Of a DNA stretch of 30,132 nt, positions 22,170 through 30,019 are shown in pieces (positions within the stretch are counted from its first letter, which is position 1; every line of letters starts with the position of its first letter). A program made the position numbers and the translations under genes. Location: contig JAHJSI010000021.1 in NCBI GenBank assembly GCA_018830465.1, positions 1 to 30,132 on the forward strand, written 5' to 3'. The stretch is from Patescibacteria group bacterium. GTDB taxonomy: Bacteria; Patescibacteriota; Patescibacteriia; UBA2169. The notes below the pieces were generated by a model. It was not told the origin of the DNA. It made no database searches and was given only the letters and a program-made list of their open reading frames with translations.

Positions 22170-24389
22170 ATGTATTTAGAAAAACTTGAAATACAGGGAT
22201 TTAAATCGTTTGCCAAAAAAACAGTAATTGAATTTCCAAAGCGCAGAGGAGACCATAATCCAGGAATCACTGCTATTGTAGGGCCGAATGGAACTGGAAA
22301 ATCCAATGCCGCGGACGCTGTTAGATGGGTTTTAGGCGAGCAAAGCATAAAACTTCTGCGTGGAAAGCGCGCAGAAGATGTTATTTTTTCCGGCTCAGGC
22401 ACAAAAGCCCGCCTTGGGTTCGCTGAAGTAATTCTGCATCTTAATAATGAAGACAAGAGGACAAATATTGACTATTCCCAAGTTGTTGTAAAACGCAGAG
22501 TATATAGAAACGGTGAAAGCGAGTATTATTTGAACAATAATAAAGTTCGGCTTTCAGATGTGCAATTGCTCTTGGCGCAAGCGAATTTCGGGCAAAAAAC
22601 ATACAGCGTAATCGGCCAAGGCATGGTTGACAGCATTCTATCTTCTACCGCTCAGGAGCGAAAGAATTTTTTTGATGAAGCAACTGGAGTAAAACAATAC
22701 CAGATTAAAAGAGAGCAAGCTTTGTCTAAAATTGAGAAAACCGAAGAAAACTTAACGCAAATTTTATCTGTTTTAAAAGAAATCACGCCTCGCTTGAAAA
22801 GTTTGCAGAGGCAAATGAAAAAACTGGAAAAAAGAAGCGCCTTAGAAAAAGAACTGCATGAGCTTCAGCTGGGCTATTATGGAAATACCTGGCAAAGAAT
22901 TACAAAAAATTTAGAAAAACTGCGCGATGACAAAAAAGAGATCAGCGAACAGCATCTCTCGCTTACTAAAAAAATTACAGAATTGCATAATAAGATGCAA
23001 AAACTCGGACAAGAGCAGAAAAAAGCAAGCATTGGAGAATATGATAAAGTTCAGCAAAAATATTTTGACATAATGAACAAAAAGAATGAGCTCACAGGCG
23101 CTTTATCAGCCCTAAAGCGAGAGCTTGAAATCCTGCAAAAAGCAGATGAGCATCCAGTATCAATTAATACAAAAGATCTGATTGATGCGACAGAAAGAGA
23201 GTTAAGATTCTTTGATTTGTTTATCGCGGCTCATACGATCGCGGAGTTTAAAGCATTGCAGGATAAAGCACGCACTTTGCAGAGTGAAATTAAGCATATT
23301 CTGAAAGCTGACAATAAAGAGGGCGCTAGTGCTAAAGAGAAAATCAATCAGATCAATGAAAAAATATCATCTTTGCAAGAAGATATTGAATTAGCGGCTC
23401 TTGATGTTGAGCAAAAGCAGAATCTGCTCAATTCTTTAAGAAGAGCGGAATCAAAAGCAACAACTCATATTTTTGACGTGCAGAAAAAATACCAGTCATT
23501 GCAACAGGAGTTAAATGAGGTATCAAACCAGAAAAATCATATTGATGTTGAACTAGCTCGCGTTGAAACGCGCAGAAATGATGTTTCAGAACAAATTGAA
23601 CAAGAAGTATCCCAAAATTTGCGCGAGAGAATCAAAAACTATAATGGTACGGAACGATTTGAAAAATATGACGCAATTTCAAAAATCAAGCATGAGCTGG
23701 AAATGATCGGTGGTATTGATCCTGAAATTAATGAAGAATTCCAGGAAACAAAAAAGAAGCACGACTTTCTCTCAAGCCAAGTTGAGGATCTTCAAAACGC
23801 GCTCACAAAAACAAAAAAAGTTCTAAGAGAATTAGATACAATTATTGAAAAAGAATTTAATCGCTCTTTTGAAAAAATTGAAAAAGGTTTTGAAGAATAT
23901 TTCAAAATATTATTCAGAGGAGGAAAAGCGTCTTTGAAAATGAACAAACAAAATGAGTTAGATATTTTGAGCGAGGAAATAATAAGCGAGCTTACAGACG
24001 AAGAACAGGAAAAACTCGCGAATACTTTTAAAGTTGGCATTGAAATCAACGCTTGTCCGCCCGGCAAAAAAGTAAGCTCAATCAATATGCTCTCTGGGGG
24101 AGAGCGCGCTTTAACGTCAATAGCGCTCATATGCGCCATAATCCGCGCGAATCCATCCCCTTTTGTGGTTCTGGATGAGGTTGATGCCGCTCTGGATGAA
24201 TCAAACTCACAAAGATTCGCGCAAATACTTGCAAAACTTTGCCATCATACTCAATTTATAGCAATTACGCATAACAGGGAAACAATGGAGCAAGCGAATA
24301 TATTGTATGGAGTCACAATGAATGAAGATGGAGTATCAAAACTATTATCAGTTGATCTGGAGAAAGCTATGCAAACAGTCAAAAACTAG
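22170..24389 (+). CDS. smc: SMC-family ATPase, short form without an evident hinge
   Basis: The 739-residue protein has the SMC N-terminal head (MYLEKLEIQGFKSFA, Walker A GPNGTGKSN at 38-46, VRWVLGEQS), the C-terminal signature LSGGERAL (about 641-648), Walker B VVLDEVDAALDE and ITHNRETME. Bacterial SMC is normally about 1150-1200 residues with a globular hinge mid-protein. Here only about 430 coiled-coil residues separate the heads, and no Gly-rich hinge domain is visible. It may fold DNA with shortened arms, or be a different SMC-like ATPase. It sits in the usual rnc-smc order, but ftsY is absent. TGG-TATAAT ends 6 bp before the ATG: leaderless promoter. Confidence 0.88.
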   Translation: MYLEKLEIQGFKSFAKKTVIEFPKRRGDHNPGITAIVGPNGTGKSNAADAVRWVLGEQSIKLLRGKRAEDVIFSGSGTKARLGFAEVILHLNNEDKRTNIDYSQVVVKRRVYRNGESEYYLNNNKVRLSDVQLLLAQANFGQKTYSVIGQGMVDSILSSTAQERKNFFDEATGVKQYQIKREQALSKIEKTEENLTQILSVLKEITPRLKSLQRQMKKLEKRSALEKELHELQLGYYGNTWQRITKNLEKLRDDKKEISEQHLSLTKKITELHNKMQKLGQEQKKASIGEYDKVQQKYFDIMNKKNELTGALSALKRELEILQKADEHPVSINTKDLIDATERELRFFDLFIAAHTIAEFKALQDKARTLQSEIKHILKADNKEGASAKEKINQINEKISSLQEDIELAALDVEQKQNLLNSLRRAESKATTHIFDVQKKYQSLQQELNEVSNQKNHIDVELARVETRRNDVSEQIEQEVSQNLRERIKNYNGTERFEKYDAISKIKHELEMIGGIDPEINEEFQETKKKHDFLSSQVEDLQNALTKTKKVLRELDTIIEKEFNRSFEKIEKGFEEYFKILFRGGKASLKMNKQNELDILSEEIISELTDEEQEKLANTFKVGIEINACPPGKKVSSINMLSGGERALTSIALICAIIRANPSPFVVLDEVDAALDESNSQRFAQILAKLCHHTQFIAITHNRETMEQANILYGVTMNEDGVSKLLSVDLEKAMQTVKN

Positions 24390-24392
24390 CGC

Positions 24393-24419
24393 TTGACTTA
24401 ATACGCAAAATACTATAAT
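24393..24419 (+). promoter_or_regulatory. Promoter of rpsP
   Basis: TTGACT (24393-24398), a 15-bp spacer and TATAAT (24414-24419). The predicted leader is about 12 nt with no Shine-Dalgarno. Confidence 0.5.
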
Positions 24420-24438
24420 ATCTATCTATTCTATAATT

Positions 24439-24795
24439 ATGCTAGCAATTCGACTACAACGCATTGGAAAGAAAAATCGGCCTTCATACCGGGTTGTTGT
24501 ATCTGAAAAAAAACGTGATTTATACGGCAGACATAATGAAATTTTAGGTAATTATGATCCAGTCGCGAATCCTAAAGTTATTAACTTAAAAGCTGACAGG
24601 ATCAAATACTGGATTTCGTTTGGAGCACAGCCATCCGCGACTGTTCATAATCTTTTAGTAACACAGGGAATTATTGAAGGCAAAAAAGTAAAAGCATGGG
24701 TGCCAAAGAAAAAGAAAGAAAAAGAGGAAAAACCCGCCCAAGGCGGGTCCGCCTCGGGCGGAGAAGAGCCCAAAAAAGACGAAGCGCCTAATTGA
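24439..24795 (+). CDS. rpsP: 30S ribosomal protein S16 with an extended tail
   Basis: The 118-residue protein starts MLAIRLQRIGKKNRPSYRVVV, the bS16 signature, and continues with LGNYDP and KADRIKYWISFGAQPSATV. The core ends near residue 90. The added tail is Lys/Glu-rich and contains AQGGSASGGE (99-108), encoded by two back-to-back palindromes at 24733-24762. bS16 is a 16S-binding assembly protein. It heads rpsP-khpA-trmD, a conserved gene order. Confidence 0.95.
   Translation: MLAIRLQRIGKKNRPSYRVVVSEKKRDLYGRHNEILGNYDPVANPKVINLKADRIKYWISFGAQPSATVHNLLVTQGIIEGKKVKAWVPKKKKEKEEKPAQGGSASGGEEPKKDEAPN
24733..24762. repeat. Two adjacent short palindromes inside rpsP
   Basis: CCCGCC-CAA-GGCGGG (24733-24747) and TCCGCC-TCG-GGCGGA (24748-24762), each with a 3-nt loop, directly abutting and in frame. 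Confidence 0.7.
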
Positions 24796-24819
24796 CAAAA
24801 CCTATCATTATACTATAAT
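24792..24819 (+). promoter_or_regulatory. Consensus sigma70-type promoter of khpA
   Basis: TTGACA (24792-24797), a 16-bp spacer and TATAAT (24814-24819): both hexamers are perfect. It begins at the rpsP stop codon. Predicted start near 24826. Confidence 0.8.
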
Positions 24820-24825
24820 TGCATC

Positions 24826-24911
24826 AGGTTTATGCTATCAATTATACGCAGGTTTGGTCGCTTGCGTATCACAGTATAGCCAAACGCTTAACAAGAATTA
24901 TATAAATCAGT
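24826..24911 (+). promoter_or_regulatory. Structured khpA leader with possible pseudoknot
   Basis: ATACGCA (24844-24850) pairs with TGCGTAT (24863-24869). Its 12-nt loop contains GTTTGG (24852-24857), which is complementary to CCAAAC (24880-24885) downstream, giving an H-type pseudoknot. The last 25 nt before the ATG are unstructured and lack a Shine-Dalgarno. Confidence 0.5.
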
Positions 24912-25298
24912 ATGGCAGACTTAGACCAAGAGTTTCTTGATTTCGTTGTAAAGTCACTGGTAGATCATCCAGATGACATAAAGGTTGAAAGAACTGTTGA
25001 TGAAATGGGTGTATTGCTTACACTCAAAACAAATCCAGAGGATATGGGCCAGATAATCGGCCGCTCTGGCAACACTGCGCGCGCTATCAGAACACTATTG
25101 CGTGTTGTCGGCGCAAAGAACAATGCTCGCGTTAACCTCAAGATTTATGAACCAGAAGGTTCAAACAGAAGTCCAAGGCGCGATGACAGAGGATCAGACA
25201 GGCGCGATGACAGAGGATCATTTAGGCGCGATGACAGATTTTCAGCTCCTCGACAAGAAGAGACAGACACAAGCGCAGTTGATGACCTAAGATTGTAA
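24912..25298 (+). CDS. khpA: KH-domain RNA-binding protein KhpA with an Arg/Asp-rich tail
   Basis: The 128-residue protein has a single KH domain in its first 80 residues: FLDFVVKSLVDHPDDIKVER, then the GxxG loop as GRSG (50-53) in IIGRSGNTARAI. KhpA proteins normally stop near residue 80. Here a tail of about 45 residues follows with three imperfect RRDDRGS repeats encoded by tandem DNA repeats (about 25178-25240). It binds RNA, often with KhpB, and sits between rpsP and trmD as in many bacteria. The structured leader suggests autoregulation by RNA binding. Confidence 0.9.
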   Translation: MADLDQEFLDFVVKSLVDHPDDIKVERTVDEMGVLLTLKTNPEDMGQIIGRSGNTARAIRTLLRVVGAKNNARVNLKIYEPEGSNRSPRRDDRGSDRRDDRGSFRRDDRFSAPRQEETDTSAVDDLRL

Positions 25299-25324
25299 TT
25301 TAATTACATTGATAAAATCCCAAG

Positions 25325-25352
25325 ACCGTGCTACTATAAGCGCGGTTTTTGG
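25325..25352 (+). terminator. Terminator after khpA
   Basis: ACCGTGC pairs with GCGCGGT (one wobble), followed by TTTT. It separates khpA from trmD. Confidence 0.65.
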
Positions 25353-25361
25353 TTGATTAAA

Positions 25362-25436
25362 AAGCTGTAAGCCGTAAGCTATAAGCCTTAAGTTTTGGCT
25401 TGACGAACGCATACTTACAGCTTATGGCTTATGGCT
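25362..25436. repeat. Inverted heptamer array covering the trmD start codon
   Basis: The left arm (25362-25392) is four AAGCYNT units plus AAG; the right arm (25414-25436) is three CTTAYRG units plus CT. The right arm contains the trmD ATG (25431-25433), so the start codon would be base-paired in the mRNA hairpin. Confidence 0.75.
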
Positions 25437-26132
25437 AAAATTCAATTTGATATTATAACTATATTTCCACATATATTTGACTCCTATATAAATGAGTCCA
25501 TTCTTGGGCGCGCGCAAAAAAAGAACTTGATTGAAATTAATACGCATGATTTGCGCGACTACACGAGCGACAAGCACCGCACAGTTGATGATACTCCTTA
25601 TGGCGGCGGAGCTGGCATGGTTCTAATGGCTGAGCCAATTTTAAAGGCAGTTGATAAAATCACCAAAAAGAAATCTAGCAAAAAAAGTAAGATTGTCGTC
25701 TTTTCAGCCAAAGGAAAACAGTTCAATCAAAAAATGGCTTATGACTGGTCTGAAAAATTAGATCAAATTATTATGATCTGCGGCAGATATGAAGGCATAG
25801 ATGAAAGAATAATAAAATCTCTGGATGCTGAAGAAATTTCTGTTGGTCCATATGTTTTAACTGATGGCGAAATTCCAGCAATGACAGTTGTTTCAGCAAT
25901 ATCGCGCTTAATGCCTGGAGTGATTACGTTAGAATCTTTAAAAGAAGAATCTCATTGGAATTTACTTTTAAAAAAAGAAAAAGATGCTACAAAGGATGAG
26001 GGTTTAGAATACCCGCACTATACTCGTCCTGAAGTTGTTAAATATAAAGGCAAAAAATATCATGTGCCTGAAATTTTGCTTTCAGGAAATCACGCTGAAA
26101 TTGAAAAATGGCGAAAATCACACAAAAAATAA
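25431..26132 (+). CDS. trmD: tRNA (guanine-37-N1) methyltransferase TrmD
   Basis: The 233-residue SPOUT enzyme places m1G37 on tRNAs for Leu, Pro and Arg to prevent frameshifting. Motifs: FDIITIFPHIFDSY, DDTPYGGGAGMVL, CGRYEGIDERI and the knot segment SVGPYVLTDGEIPAM, with HYTRPEVV near the C-terminus. The start at 25431 is inside a repeat arm; an ATG 9 bp upstream is closed by a stop after four codons, so 25431 is the only reasonable start. Confidence 0.96.
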   Translation: MAKIQFDIITIFPHIFDSYINESILGRAQKKNLIEINTHDLRDYTSDKHRTVDDTPYGGGAGMVLMAEPILKAVDKITKKKSSKKSKIVVFSAKGKQFNQKMAYDWSEKLDQIIMICGRYEGIDERIIKSLDAEEISVGPYVLTDGEIPAMTVVSAISRLMPGVITLESLKEESHWNLLLKKEKDATKDEGLEYPHYTRPEVVKYKGKKYHVPEILLSGNHAEIEKWRKSHKK

Positions 26133-26159
26133 TCCACAAAATACCAATCACCACAGCTC

Positions 26160-26188
26160 TTGACGAAAATCGTGGCATGCTCTATAAT
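26160..26188 (+). promoter_or_regulatory. Promoter of the 16S leader
   Basis: TTGACG (26160-26165), a 17-bp spacer and TATAAT (26183-26188). Predicted start near 26195, about 310 nt before mature 16S. Confidence 0.75.
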
Positions 26189-26212
26189 ACCTATATCAAA
26201 ATTAAGCAAAAA

Positions 26213-26312
26213 GGAGACACTCCATAGGATATACATAAAATATATCGGAAATATGAACAAAATACCTTGTATCTTGTGGTGTGTCTCCCTCTGGGAGACA
26301 TTTTTGTTTTTT
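26213..26312 (+). promoter_or_regulatory. Antiterminator/terminator switch in the 16S leader
   Basis: GGAGACAC (26213-26220) can pair with GTGTCTCC (26281-26288). Alternatively TGTCTCCC (26282-26289) pairs with GGGAGACA (26293-26300), followed by TTTTTGTTTTTT. The two structures use the same bases and exclude each other. Either it attenuates rRNA synthesis or it defines a stand-alone RNA of about 118 nt. A 26-codon frame (26253-26333, MNKIPCILWCV...) crosses the switch but has no ribosome-binding site. Confidence 0.6.
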
Positions 26313-26321
26313 AACAACCTA

Positions 26322-26460
26322 AAGTTCACCTAAGCGGCCATAAAGGCCAAGTTAGCGCAGGTGGACTTAAATCATACTAGTTTAACTACTTCAGGTTAAA
26401 TTAGTATACAACCAATAGCAACCCCGTCATGGAGTCATACGACCCCACAAGTACGACGGG
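26322..26460 (+). other. Further hairpins of the pre-16S leader
   Basis: Three stem-loops follow the switch: AAGTTCACCT with AGGTGGACTT around GGCC-ATAAA-GGCC; TTTAAC with GTTAAA near 26382-26400; and CCCCGTC with GACGGGG near 26423-26461. No gene is seen between trmD and 16S apart from this leader. Confidence 0.5.
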
Positions 26461-26473
26461 GCAAGTAATTTTG

Positions 26474-26496
26474 AGCAATTATATAGTTGCAAAACG
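26474..26496 (+). other. 16S processing stem, 5' strand
   Basis: These 23 bases match the reverse complement of 28163-28185 at 22 positions, enclosing the whole 16S gene. Such a stem is the usual RNase III substrate for pre-16S release. Confidence 0.8.
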
Positions 26497-26502
26497 TTAA
26501 TT

Positions 26503-27993
<1,491 letters not shown>

Positions 27994-28162
27994 TAGGGAG
28001 TTATATCGTTTTAATGGTAATCATTGAAACTATCGCTGGTCGAACTTACCCGCCGAATCGGTGGGTGAGTTACAGCACATGAGTCGCCTCTTCATGTTTA
28101 AAACAAGGGGAAATGTTTAGTGTCACTGTAATACCTTAGGTGTGTCACATACATTAAACGAG

Positions 28163-28185
28163 CGTTTTGCAACAATATAATTGCT
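28163..28185 (+). other. 16S processing stem, 3' strand
   Basis: Partner of 26474-26496 (22 of 23 pairs). The 170 nt between mature 16S and this arm hold two hairpins (one with ACCCGCC/GGTGGGT near 28050-28070; one near 28120-28150) and no gene. Confidence 0.8.
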
Positions 28186-28192
28186 AAAAACT

Positions 28193-28212
28193 GACCCCGC
28201 AAGGGGTCTTTT
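28193..28212 (+). terminator. Terminator of the 16S transcript
   Basis: GACCCC-GCAA-GGGGTC-TTTT, directly after the processing stem and 50 bp before tRNA-Ile. It marks 16S as a unit of its own. Confidence 0.8.
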
Positions 28213-28262
28213 GGTATATTGATTTATTCTGGTATTTTTGTTATTCTATTCAAGTACAACAT

Positions 28263-28339
28263 GGGCGACTAGCTCAGTTGGTTAGAGCGCGTCACTGATA
28301 ATGACGAGGTCCCAGGTTCGATTCCTGGGTCGCCCACCA
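28263..28339 (+). tRNA. tRNA-Ile (GAT)
   Basis: Acceptor GGGCGAC with GTCGCCC; anticodon loop CTGATAA, GAT at 28297-28299; T arm CCAGGTTCGATTCCTGG; encoded CCA. 77 nt. In many bacteria this tRNA lies in the 16S-23S spacer; here it follows the 16S terminator. A hairpin (CCGATG-CTTTG-CATCGG) follows at 28341-28357. Confidence 0.96.
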
Positions 28340-28393
28340 ACCGATGCTTTGCATCGGAATAATCAATTACCAATTTCTAATAACTAAATATGT

Positions 28394-28470
28394 GGACGAT
28401 TAGCTCAGTTGGTTAGAGCGCCACATTGACATTGTGGAGGCCGGAGGTTCAAGTCCCCCATCGTCCACCA
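28394..28470 (+). tRNA. tRNA-Val (GAC)
   Basis: Acceptor GGACGAT with ATCGTCC; anticodon loop TTGACAT, GAC at 28428-28430; encoded CCA. 77 nt. The T stem GGAGG/CCCCC has one A-C mismatch (28445/28457). A 12-bp perfect palindrome (CGCAGGCCTGCG) starts 1 bp after the CCA. Confidence 0.92.
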
Positions 28471-28531
28471 GCGCAGGCCTGCGGCCATCTAGTACTTTTA
28501 AAACCGAACAAACCGTGCTATAATAGAACAT

Positions 28532-29230
28532 ATGAGAAAAGATAAAGAAAAAGCGCTAGCCCTTCGTTTAAGGGGGTATAGTTATAGCGAAATAAATAAA
28601 AAGCTTGGCGTACCCAAAGCAACCCTCTCTGACTGGTTCACTGGCATTGTGCTGGCAGAAAAAGCGCAAACACGGATACAAAAACGAGTTCAAAAAAAAT
28701 CCATTGACGGACTTATAAAGAGAAACAAGATGCAAACGCATCTAGCCATTAAGCGAGCATCTGAAATCCGTAACAATGCACAAAAAGAAATCAAAAAATT
28801 ATCAAAACAGGATTTATTATTGTTGGGTGCCGCGCTTTATTGGGCAGAAGGATATAAAAGGCCAATTGTCAAAAACAGAAAAGAGCGCTCATATCATGTT
28901 ATTAGTTTTTCAAATAGCGATCCAGCAATGATTAAAATATTTATTGAATTTTTAAAAAAAATATTATATATCCCAGATAATAAAATCAAAGCAAGTATAC
29001 GAATTTTTAAACACCTGAATGAAAAACAAGTATTAAAATATTGGAAAAAAATTACAGATTTGCCTGATGAAAATTTTCATATATCAGATTATATAATCAG
29101 CAAATCAAGTCAAGGCAAAAAACCATATAATAGATTGCCATATGGAATGATTCAGATCAGGGTCGGAGATACAAAAAGCTTTCACAAAATTATGGGTTGG
29201 ATTCAGGGTTTGGAAAAGCAGTTTAATTAA
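28532..29230 (+). CDS. HTH protein with LAGLIDADG-like C-terminal region
   Basis: The 232-residue basic protein has an N-terminal HTH (about 5-36: KALALRLRGYSYSEINKKL, VPKATLSDW). A helical linker leads to LLLLGAALYWAEG (about 97-109), which resembles the LAGLIDADG helix of homing endonucleases, then ISFSNSDPAMIKIFIEFLKK and a closing IQIRVGDTKSFHKIMGWIQGL. Similar HTH-'LYWAEG' proteins are common in CPR, from memory; activity is unproven. Extended -10 TGC-TATAAT (28519-28524) ends 7 bp before the ATG, so it is probably leaderless. It ends 12 bp before the intron-containing tRNA-Phe, which raises the possibility of a free-standing homing nuclease for that intron. Confidence 0.7.
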   Translation: MRKDKEKALALRLRGYSYSEINKKLGVPKATLSDWFTGIVLAEKAQTRIQKRVQKKSIDGLIKRNKMQTHLAIKRASEIRNNAQKEIKKLSKQDLLLLGAALYWAEGYKRPIVKNRKERSYHVISFSNSDPAMIKIFIEFLKKILYIPDNKIKASIRIFKHLNEKQVLKYWKKITDLPDENFHISDYIISKSSQGKKPYNRLPYGMIQIRVGDTKSFHKIMGWIQGLEKQFN

Positions 29231-29242
29231 CAATCAATATAA

Positions 29243-29556
29243 GCCGAGGTAGCTCAGCGGTAGAGCGAAGGCCTAAATCTTTGGGCCATAATCCAGCAAT
29301 GGATTAATGAAAACTAGGTGAATTCGGGGAAACCCTAACAAGGGCAATCCCGAGCCAAGCCGCGCGTACGCGCGAAAGGTGTAGAGACTATCCCTTTTGG
29401 GAGTACTGCTATGTGCCATTTAGGTACACAGCGGGAAGCGCCTAGCCCCCTTTCTTAAAAGGGGTGATGATATAGTCCGATCCTTGGAGTAATCCAAGAA
29501 AATAACAGGTTCGGAAGAGCCTTGCGTCGGGTGTTCAACTCACCCCCTCGGCACCA
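29243..29556 (+). tRNA. tRNA-Phe (GAA) interrupted by a group I intron
   Basis: Exon 1 is 29243-29274 and exon 2 is 29514-29556. Spliced, the acceptor GCCGAGG pairs with CCTCGGC, the D stem is GCTC/GAGC, the anticodon stem AAGGC/GCCTT carries loop CTGAAGA with anticodon GAA (29514-29516), the T arm is GGGTG-TTCAACT-CACCC, and A73 plus CCA are encoded: 75 nt. The variable loop GCGTC is like that of other tRNA-Phe (GTGTC). The break lies between positions 33 and 34. Confidence 0.9.
29275..29513 (+). mobile_element. Group I intron (IC3-like) in tRNA-Phe
   Basis: The 239-nt insert has the group I core. P1 forms between exon GGCCT (29270-29274) and GGGCC (29283-29287), leaving the U-G pair at the 5' splice site. 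The P/Q pair is CGGGGAAACCC (29325-29335) and CAATCCCGAGCCAAGC (29345-29360). The R/S pair forming P7 is AGAGACTA (29383-29390) with TAGTCC (29473-29478). The intron ends in G (29513). The P, Q and R segments closely resemble those of the cyanobacterial tRNA-Leu intron. It has no internal reading frame. Confidence 0.92.
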
Positions 29557-29625
29557 TCCTTCGCTCTGGGTACCCGCCTGCCAAAGCTATGCTTTGCATT
29601 GCGGGCAGGCAGAGCTATGGATGGT
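29553..29625. repeat. Long nested palindrome starting at the tRNA-Phe CCA end
   Basis: ACCATCC (29553-29559) pairs with GGATGGT (29619-29625), GCTCT with AGAGC, CCCGCCTGCC with the GCGGGCAGGC stretch, and AAAGC/CTTT cap it. The outer arm uses the tRNA ACCA. No T run follows, so it is not a normal terminator. Confidence 0.65.
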
Positions 29626-29645
29626 CTGTGACCATTTAGATTTAT

Positions 29646-29722
29646 CGGGGCATGGCCTAATTGGCTAAGGCACCACGTTTGGGACGTGGGGATTCTGGGT
29701 TCGAGTCCCAGTGCCCCGACCA
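29646..29722 (+). tRNA. tRNA-Pro (TGG)
   Basis: Acceptor CGGGGCA with TGCCCCG; anticodon loop TTTGGGA, TGG at 29680-29682; T arm CTGGG-TTCGAGT-CCCAG; encoded CCA. 77 nt. Reading frames across it (for example antisense 'GLEPRIPTSQT' peptides) are spurious. Confidence 0.96.
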
Positions 29723-29765
29723 AATTAAACTTTTTTCAAATTCAGAGGCATTTAATTGCTCTCTC

Positions 29766-29981
29766 GCCCCGCCAAAGGCGGGGCTACGCTCGCATTTTTC
29801 CGTATATTTCGGAATTAAATCAAAAGGTCGGACAAATTCAAATTCAGTTTTTCGGGAAAGCAAACGGCGGTTCGGCGTGCGAAGCACGCAATAAACAAAG
29901 TTTATTTCCAATTTTTTCCATTCCGCCAGAGGCGGAACACAAAGCAAGTTTTTTAATCCCGCGCTTTTGCGCCGTAGGCGC
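29766..29981. repeat. Cluster of short palindromes before the recombinase
   Basis: In 216 bp there are GCCCCGCC-AAA-GGCGGGGC (29766-29784), GCGTGC-GAA-GCACGC (29875-29889), AATAAAC-AAA-GTTTATT (29890-29906), a TCCGCC-AGA-GGCGGA unit (29922-29936), GCGC-TTTT-GCGC (29961-29972) and GCGCC-GTA-GGCGC (29969-29981). Most have 3-nt loops. No gene is supported between tRNA-Pro and 30020. Confidence 0.7.
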
Positions 29982-30019
29982 AATGGCCAAAGGCGACTAA
30001 TAATTAAGGAGTAAACATT

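Noticed and set aside
29535..30000. Several open frames over tRNA-Pro and the following spacer
   Set aside because: They are translations across a tRNA and palindromes; the antisense 'GLEPRIPTSQT' peptide type is a well-known annotation artefact.
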